Below the pieces are notes generated by a model that saw only the letters and a program-made list of their open reading frames with translations, was not told the DNA's origin and did no database searches. From JBGTCD01 sp041749015 (GTDB lineage Bacteria > Bacteroidota > Bacteroidia > Cytophagales > Cyclobacteriaceae), in the NCBI GenBank assembly GCA_041749015.1, contig JBGTCD010000045.1, positions 1 through 12,222 on the forward strand: a stretch of 12,222 nt of DNA, written 5' to 3'. Position numbers and translations under genes: made by a program. This document shows positions 8,251-12,222 of this stretch, one piece after another. How positions within the stretch are numbered: position 1 is the first letter of the stretch; each line of letters opens with the position of its first letter.

Positions 8251-8580
8251 ATGAAAGAAAGCGAAGAAATAATACAGGCACTTTTGAAATTTAGAAATGA
8301 AAGGGATTGGGAACAATTCCATAATCCAAAGGATTTGGCTTTGGCATTAAACATTGAGGCAGGTGAACTACTTGAAGCATTTCTTTGGAAAAATGCGGAG
8401 GATGCCGATACCGAGAAAGTAAAAGAAGAATTGGCAGATGTCATAGCGTATGCTTTGTTATTAGCCGATAAATACAAATTTGATGTTGTGGATATAGTTA
8501 CAGCTAAAATTAAGAAAAACGAAAAAAAATATCCTGTTGATAAAGCTAAGGGTACTGCAAAGAAATATAATGAGTTATGA
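8251..8580 (+). CDS. MazG-like nucleotide pyrophosphohydrolase
   Basis: This 109-residue all-alpha NTP pyrophosphohydrolase of the MazG/RS21-C6 type converts (d)NTPs to NMP plus pyrophosphate. The opening FRNERDWEQFHNPKDLALAL is typical of the single-domain MazG-like subfamily. The metal-binding signature is complete: E36xxE39 in IEAGELLE and E60xxD63 in EELADVIAY. The carboxy terminus (KYPVDKAKGTAKKYNEL) is also typical. It starts at ATG 8251, three bases after the decayed frame stops, with no Shine-Dalgarno and no recognisable promoter. Its TGA overlaps the next start as ATGA, so the two genes are translationally coupled and probably work together. Substrate cannot be predicted: house-cleaning of damaged dNTPs and nucleotide depletion during phage infection are both possible. 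Confidence 0.9.
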   Translation: MKESEEIIQALLKFRNERDWEQFHNPKDLALALNIEAGELLEAFLWKNAEDADTEKVKEELADVIAYALLLADKYKFDVVDIVTAKIKKNEKKYPVDKAKGTAKKYNEL

Positions 8581-10784
8581 ATTCTATAACGGACATTGTT
8601 ATTGATTTAAACAGATACCCTTTTTCAAAAAATTCATTTTCCGAAATTGCAGAGAATAAATGGGTTAAAAGTCAATGGCCGTTAGTGTATCTCATAAAAA
8701 ATGACAAAAGGAAATTGGCATATGTTGGAGAAACAACCAATGCATTTAATAGAATAAAAAACCACTTTGCTAACGAAGATCGTTTGGTTTTAAATACCAT
8801 CACATTGATTGGTTCTGATCGTTTTAACAAGTCTGCAACGCTAGATATTGAGTCGCAACTCATCCAATATTTGTCTGCAGAAAACACATATAAACTCCAA
8901 AATGGAAATGGTGGACTGACCCATCACAATTACTACGAAAAGCCTTTTTACCGCGATATATTCAAGGAGATTTGGGCAAGACTGAAAAGTGAAAAATTAG
9001 TCAGCAAGTCGATTGAAGAAATTGAGAATTCTGATTTATTCAAATATTCGCCTTACAAAGCCCTGTCTGATGATCAAAGGGCTTCAGTTATGGAGATTAT
9101 TAATACTTTAAATGCCCGACAGCATCCGAGTATATTTGTAGAAGGTAGTGCAGGTACTGGGAAGACCATTCTTGCAACATACTTAATGAAGCTTTTACAT
9201 TCACCGCTTCCAGCTGCTGATGAGATTGAGGATTTAGAGGGATATCGATTAGAGGAATATCGATTGCTTGAAACATTTCATCAAAATTTTAGAGATGCGA
9301 ATATTGGTTTGGTTGTGCCTATGACCTCACTTCGTAGAAGTCTAAAGACTGTTTTCGGTGCAATTGGTGGGCTCACTACTAATATGGTTATTGGTCCATC
9401 TGATGCTGTGAAAAAAGAATACGATATTCTCATTGTTGATGAAGCGCATCGCTTGGCTCAGCGTAAGAATATTCCTAATTATGGATCATTTGACGCCACC
9501 AATCGATCATTAGGATTGGGAAATGAGGGCACACAACTCGATTGGATAATGCGAAGTAGTAAGCACCATATATTTTTTTATGATGAAGCACAATCAATTA
9601 AACCGTCCGACATCCCTAAAGAAAAGTTTCAAGAGGTGAAGCGTCAGTTAGCAAAACCAATCCAACTCACTTCTCAAATGCGCGTTTCTGCGGGAAACGA
9701 CTATATCAACTTTGTTGACCGTTTATTGAAGTGCCAGCCTCTTAAAAGTTTGACTATACCTGAGAATTATGACTTCCGGTTGTTTACTTCCTTCCAAGAT
9801 TTCCACAATGAGATTATTGTTAAAGAAAAAGAACTGGGATTGAGTCGACTCATTGCAGGTTATTCTTGGCCTTGGATTTCCAAAAGTGACAAAAGTTTGT
9901 ATGATATTGAAATTGAGGGGACGAAATTGCAGTGGAACAACATTCACATAGATTGGATAAACAATGCTGATCCGAAAGTTGAAGTAGGCTGCATCCACAC
10001 TACTCAAGGTTATGATTTAAATTACGCTGGAATTATATTTGGCAAAGAGATAACGTACAACAAGCATTTAAATCGCCTAGAAATTAATCGAGAAAACTAC
10101 CATGATAGAAATGGTAGTGCAGGAATAGATGATGATGAGCGGTTAAAAGAATATATAGTCAATATTTATAAAACCATTATGTATCGTGGGATTAAAGGAA
10201 CTTTGGTTTATGCTTGCGATCCGGAATTACGAGCCTATTTGGGGTCTCATATTAAAAATAAAACAAGTGATAAAAGCTTAACAATTGACGTAAAAGAACC
10301 AATTCTAAGAGTTCTTGATTTTGAAAAAGTAGAGCCTTACAAAAACGCTATTCCCTTAGTTGATATACAAGCAGCAGCAGGTAGCTTTAGCGAGATTCAA
10401 CAGCATTCTGAATTAACTTGGGTTGAAGTGCCTGAAGGCATTAGAATAAGAGAAGGAGACTTTATCTGTCAAGTTGTTGGTGATTCTATGAACAAAAGAA
10501 TTCCAAATGGATCCTACTGTTTGTTCAAAAAAGATCATGGTGGCTCCAGAAATGGAAAAATCGTATTAGTAGAATCAACTAATATTAAAGATTCTGAATT
10601 TGGTTCAGGTTATACAGTGAAGGAGTATCAAAGTGTTAAAAATATATCTGATGTTGAATGGAGACATGAGTTTATTATATTAAAACCTATGTCAACAATA
10701 GATGAATATTCAAATATAGTTCTAACAGAAGATGAGTTAGTCGATTTTAGAGTCGTAGGGATATTTGATAGAGTAATTGAATAG
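8577..10784 (+). CDS. GIY-YIG nuclease / DUF2075 (SLFN-g3) helicase / LexA-like S24 autoprotease fusion
   Basis: This 735-residue protein has three modules. Residues about 34-115 form a GIY-YIG nuclease: VYLI at 37-40, YVG at 49-51, R59, H63 and the catalytic E92 in DIESQL. Residues about 160-560 form an SF1-type helicase of the DUF2075/Schlafen group 3 family: Walker A GSAGTGKT at 190-197, Walker B ILIVDEAH at 284-291, a second acidic FFYDEAQSI at 333-341, QLTSQMR at 363-369, HTTQGYDLNYAG at 474-485 and YRGIKGTLVY at 536-545. Residues about 590-735 form a LexA/UmuD-like domain with the AAAG site (A601-G602), nucleophile S637 in VGDSMNK and K682 in GYTVKEY. No helix-turn-helix is visible, so it is not an obvious repressor. 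GIY-YIG plus DUF2075 fusions are known (COG3410-type); the added protease domain is unusual. The gene is coupled to mazG by an ATGA overlap and is visibly A/T-rich. Defence or DNA-damage response is inferred. Confidence 0.9.
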   Translation: MNSITDIVIDLNRYPFSKNSFSEIAENKWVKSQWPLVYLIKNDKRKLAYVGETTNAFNRIKNHFANEDRLVLNTITLIGSDRFNKSATLDIESQLIQYLSAENTYKLQNGNGGLTHHNYYEKPFYRDIFKEIWARLKSEKLVSKSIEEIENSDLFKYSPYKALSDDQRASVMEIINTLNARQHPSIFVEGSAGTGKTILATYLMKLLHSPLPAADEIEDLEGYRLEEYRLLETFHQNFRDANIGLVVPMTSLRRSLKTVFGAIGGLTTNMVIGPSDAVKKEYDILIVDEAHRLAQRKNIPNYGSFDATNRSLGLGNEGTQLDWIMRSSKHHIFFYDEAQSIKPSDIPKEKFQEVKRQLAKPIQLTSQMRVSAGNDYINFVDRLLKCQPLKSLTIPENYDFRLFTSFQDFHNEIIVKEKELGLSRLIAGYSWPWISKSDKSLYDIEIEGTKLQWNNIHIDWINNADPKVEVGCIHTTQGYDLNYAGIIFGKEITYNKHLNRLEINRENYHDRNGSAGIDDDERLKEYIVNIYKTIMYRGIKGTLVYACDPELRAYLGSHIKNKTSDKSLTIDVKEPILRVLDFEKVEPYKNAIPLVDIQAAAGSFSEIQQHSELTWVEVPEGIRIREGDFICQVVGDSMNKRIPNGSYCLFKKDHGGSRNGKIVLVESTNIKDSEFGSGYTVKEYQSVKNISDVEWRHEFIILKPMSTIDEYSNIVLTEDELVDFRVVGIFDRVIE

Positions 10785-10785
10785 C

Positions 10786-10850
10786 TATGCAACACCCACA
10801 CACATTGCCAAGCCGCACCAGCCCAAACTCAGAACCGTTGTGCGCATCAT
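10786..10850. other. Short G/C-rich element, possible attC-like recombination site
   Basis: Directly after the stop of the helicase gene is a 65-base stretch much richer in G and C than the A/T-rich sequence on either side. It begins ATGCAACAC and ends CCGTTGTGCGCATCAT. Its ends form a loose inverted pair, ATGC-AAC against GTTG-GCAT, reminiscent of the AAC/GTT simple sites of integron attC elements. However, the core positions do not fully fit RYYYAAC/GTTRRRY, and I see no paired inner L-boxes. It may be a cassette boundary scar, a mobile-element end or an ordinary intergenic sequence. Confidence 0.25.
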
Positions 10851-10869
10851 GTCCGAATAAAAAAATCTA

Positions 10870-11838
10870 ATGAAAGCGATTATATTAAAGTCATACGGAT
10901 TGCCGGATGTTCTTGGGATTGGAGAAGTCGCAAAACCGGTTCCAAGGGATGAGGAAGTACTGGTGCGAATTCACTCATCATCCATCAATGATTGGGACTG
11001 GGGGATGGTCAGGGGCAAACCATTTATAATTCGTTTGATATTCGGTCTGAAAAAGCCAAAAATAAATATTCCCGGGGTAGACATTTCCGGAAAAATCGAA
11101 GCGGTGGGAGATAAGGTGGGTGCCTTTAAAATCGGTGATGAAGTTTACTGCGATCTGTCGGAATGTGGATTTGGTGGTTTTGCTGAATACGTGTGCGTAC
11201 CGGAAAAGACATTGTCCAAAAAACCTTCCAATATCAGCCATAACGATGCTGCTGCGCTGCCTCATGCCGGATTACTCGCGCTTCAGGGCCTTGTAGATAA
11301 GGGAAAGGTAAAATCCGGACAGCGTGTCCTGATCAATGGTGCCGGAGGCGGTGTTGGCACCCTGGGCATTCAAATCCTGAAATCATATGGGGTAGAGGTA
11401 ACCGGTGTTGACAGTGCCGAAAAACTTGATTTGATGCAATCGCTGGGATTTGATAGCGTGCTGGATTATAAAAAGGTGGACTTTACTGAAACCGGAGAAA
11501 AGTATGACCTTATCCTTGATACAAATTCAAACAGATCCGTTTTTAAATATGCACGAGCCCTCAAAAAAAATGGCACTTATGTCACCGTTGGAGGATCGAT
11601 GTCCAGATTGTTCGAAATATTATTGATAGGTTCGCTCCTATCACTTTTTACCAGTAAAAAGCTGAGCGTACTCTCTCTTGAGCCCAATAAAGGTTTAGAC
11701 CGGATTTCTAAATTGGTGGAAAAGGGACAATTAAGACCGGTTGTCGATGGCCCCTATAGATTTGATCAAATCCCTGAGTTGATTCAATATTTGGGTGAGG
11801 GCAAGCATCGTGGAAAGATTGTCGTTGAAATTGAGTAA
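10870..11838 (+). CDS. Zinc-independent medium-chain NAD(P)-dependent oxidoreductase
   Basis: This 322-residue enzyme belongs to the quinone-oxidoreductase/zeta-crystallin-like branch of the MDR superfamily. It has an amino-terminal GroES-like fold (SSINDWDWGMVRGK near 37-50, IPGVDISGKIEAVG near 67-80, FKIGDEVY near 86-93) and a Rossmann domain with the nucleotide-binding GAGGGVG at 157-163. The end HRGKIVVEIE is typical. The cysteine and histidine ligands of zinc alcohol dehydrogenases are not present in the usual places, so it is probably a zinc-free NAD(P)H reductase or crotonyl-CoA-reductase-like enzyme; the substrate is unknown. It starts at ATG 10870, 85 bases after the helicase gene and behind the G/C-rich element. 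Base composition resembles the left housekeeping part, so it is probably outside the island. Confidence 0.88.
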   Translation: MKAIILKSYGLPDVLGIGEVAKPVPRDEEVLVRIHSSSINDWDWGMVRGKPFIIRLIFGLKKPKINIPGVDISGKIEAVGDKVGAFKIGDEVYCDLSECGFGGFAEYVCVPEKTLSKKPSNISHNDAAALPHAGLLALQGLVDKGKVKSGQRVLINGAGGGVGTLGIQILKSYGVEVTGVDSAEKLDLMQSLGFDSVLDYKKVDFTETGEKYDLILDTNSNRSVFKYARALKKNGTYVTVGGSMSRLFEILLIGSLLSLFTSKKLSVLSLEPNKGLDRISKLVEKGQLRPVVDGPYRFDQIPELIQYLGEGKHRGKIVVEIE

Positions 11839-11852
11839 TAATTACGCACAGG

Positions 11853-11880
11853 AACGGAAACCCGTTTGCCCCAAGGCAAA
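11853..11880. terminator. Two overlapping small hairpins after the oxidoreductase gene
   Basis: Fifteen bases after the oxidoreductase stop is a hairpin AACGG-AAAC-CCGTT (11853-11866). It overlaps a second one, TTTGCC-CCAA-GGCAAA (11865-11880). They cannot both form fully, so they could be alternatives. Neither is followed by a clear T-tract on the plus strand, so an intrinsic terminator is only a weak suggestion. Confidence 0.3.
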
Positions 11881-11932
11881 ACTGAAAATGAAATATACGA
11901 AGTATTGTCATAATGAAAATAAATAAAGAAAA

Positions 11933-12222
11933 GACCCCAACGGGGTTAAATATTTATAGAAATTATTTGGTGGTTTGTAATACGACCCCGATGGGGTCGG
12001 ACATTATTGGAATAACCATTTTCCATAAACATTCAATCCCTTCGGGATTAGAAAACCCACAACCGACCCCAACGGGGTCAGATGATTATAGCACAAATGA
12101 ATGCAGATCAAATACGACCCTGATGGGGTCGGACCATACATTTATCGATATTTTCCATAAATATTCAATCCCTTCAGGATTAGAAAACCCACAACCGACC
12201 CCAACGGGGTCAAATGATTATA
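11933..12222. repeat. Tandem 132-base hairpin array with constant and variable blocks, runs off the right edge
   Basis: This gene-free region is a regular array. Type A hairpins (GACCCC-AAC-GGGGTC) start at 11933, 12065 and 12197. Type B hairpins (CGACCCC-GAT-GGGGTCG) start at 11983 and 12115. Type C hairpins (AATCCC-TTC-GGGATT) start at 12035 and 12167. Every type recurs at exactly 132 bases, so hairpins follow at steps of 50, 52 and 30. The blocks at 12018-12090 and 12150-12222 differ at only three positions, and 11979-12002 and 12111-12134 at one. Two segments (11960-11978 against 12092-12110, 19 bases; 12003-12017 against 12135-12149, 15 bases) are unrelated between units yet keep their length. 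About 2.2 units are visible and the array continues outside the window. The last base of the 11933 hairpin is T, giving a G-T pair. No coding potential is evident. Function is unknown. Confidence 0.9.

Noticed and set aside
9723..10007. Minus-strand open frames inside the helicase gene and similar frames inside other genes
   Set aside because: They are shadows of strongly supported genes, with no recognisable motifs of their own.
8577..10784. The S24 domain as a phage-type repressor controlling the operon
   Set aside because: No helix-turn-helix is visible in the chain and there is no divergent promoter or operator repeat upstream of mazG.
8049..10795. TGCAACAC at 8049-8056 and 10788-10795 as direct-repeat attachment sites flanking the island
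   Set aside because: Only eight bases match with no similarity around them; such a match between two regions of this size is not improbable, and no integrase gene is present.
11933..12222. CRISPR array
   Set aside because: The palindromic repeats are 12-17 bases, of three kinds, and most of the sequence between them is conserved between units. Only two short segments vary. No cas genes are visible.

Overview
The window looks like a chromosomal segment of a Bacteroidota bacterium, probably of the Cytophagales/Cyclobacteriaceae type. The reasons are a long TamB-like gene divergent from tsaD, Bacteroidota-style versions of SmpB, an NlpC/P60 peptidase and an HNH protein, start regions that are A/T-rich with no Shine-Dalgarno sequence, and an intergenic array of GACCCC/GGGGTC hairpins. 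No accession or database match was available; the family names come from motifs read in the translations.

Layout. (1) Positions 1-4777, minus strand: the amino-terminal part of a DUF2279-like exported protein, cut or corrupted at the left edge, lies downstream of and overlaps a 1529-residue TamB. (2) Positions 4789-8008, plus strand: a compact run of housekeeping genes, tsaD (tRNA t6A synthesis), an FlK-like hotdog thioesterase, smpB (trans-translation), a cytoplasmic SH3-NlpC/P60 peptidase and an HNH protein. Spacings run from a 14-base overlap to about 39 bases, so most are probably co-transcribed. tamB and tsaD start codons are only 11 bases apart on opposite strands. (3) Positions 8009-10850: an A/T-rich accessory island. 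It opens with a decayed reading frame (8035-8247) and continues with a two-gene operon, a MazG-like NTP pyrophosphohydrolase and a 735-residue protein that joins a GIY-YIG nuclease, an SF1/DUF2075 (Schlafen group 3-type) helicase and a LexA/UmuD-like S24 autoprotease. A short G/C-rich element follows. (4) Positions 10870-11838: a zinc-independent medium-chain NAD(P)H oxidoreductase of ordinary composition. (5) Positions 11933-12222: a tandem array with an exact 132-base period, built of three hairpin types and two variable spacers of constant length, running off the right edge.

The most interesting item is the mazG / GIY-YIG-helicase-LexA pair. The stop and start codons overlap as ATGA, all three enzymatic modules keep their catalytic residues, and the S24 domain has a LexA-like Ala-Gly cleavage site 35 residues before the nucleophile. 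I infer a DNA-damage-responsive or anti-phage system in which self-cleavage changes the activity of a nuclease-helicase while MazG trims nucleotide pools. The component families are known, but I do not recognise a named system with this exact set.
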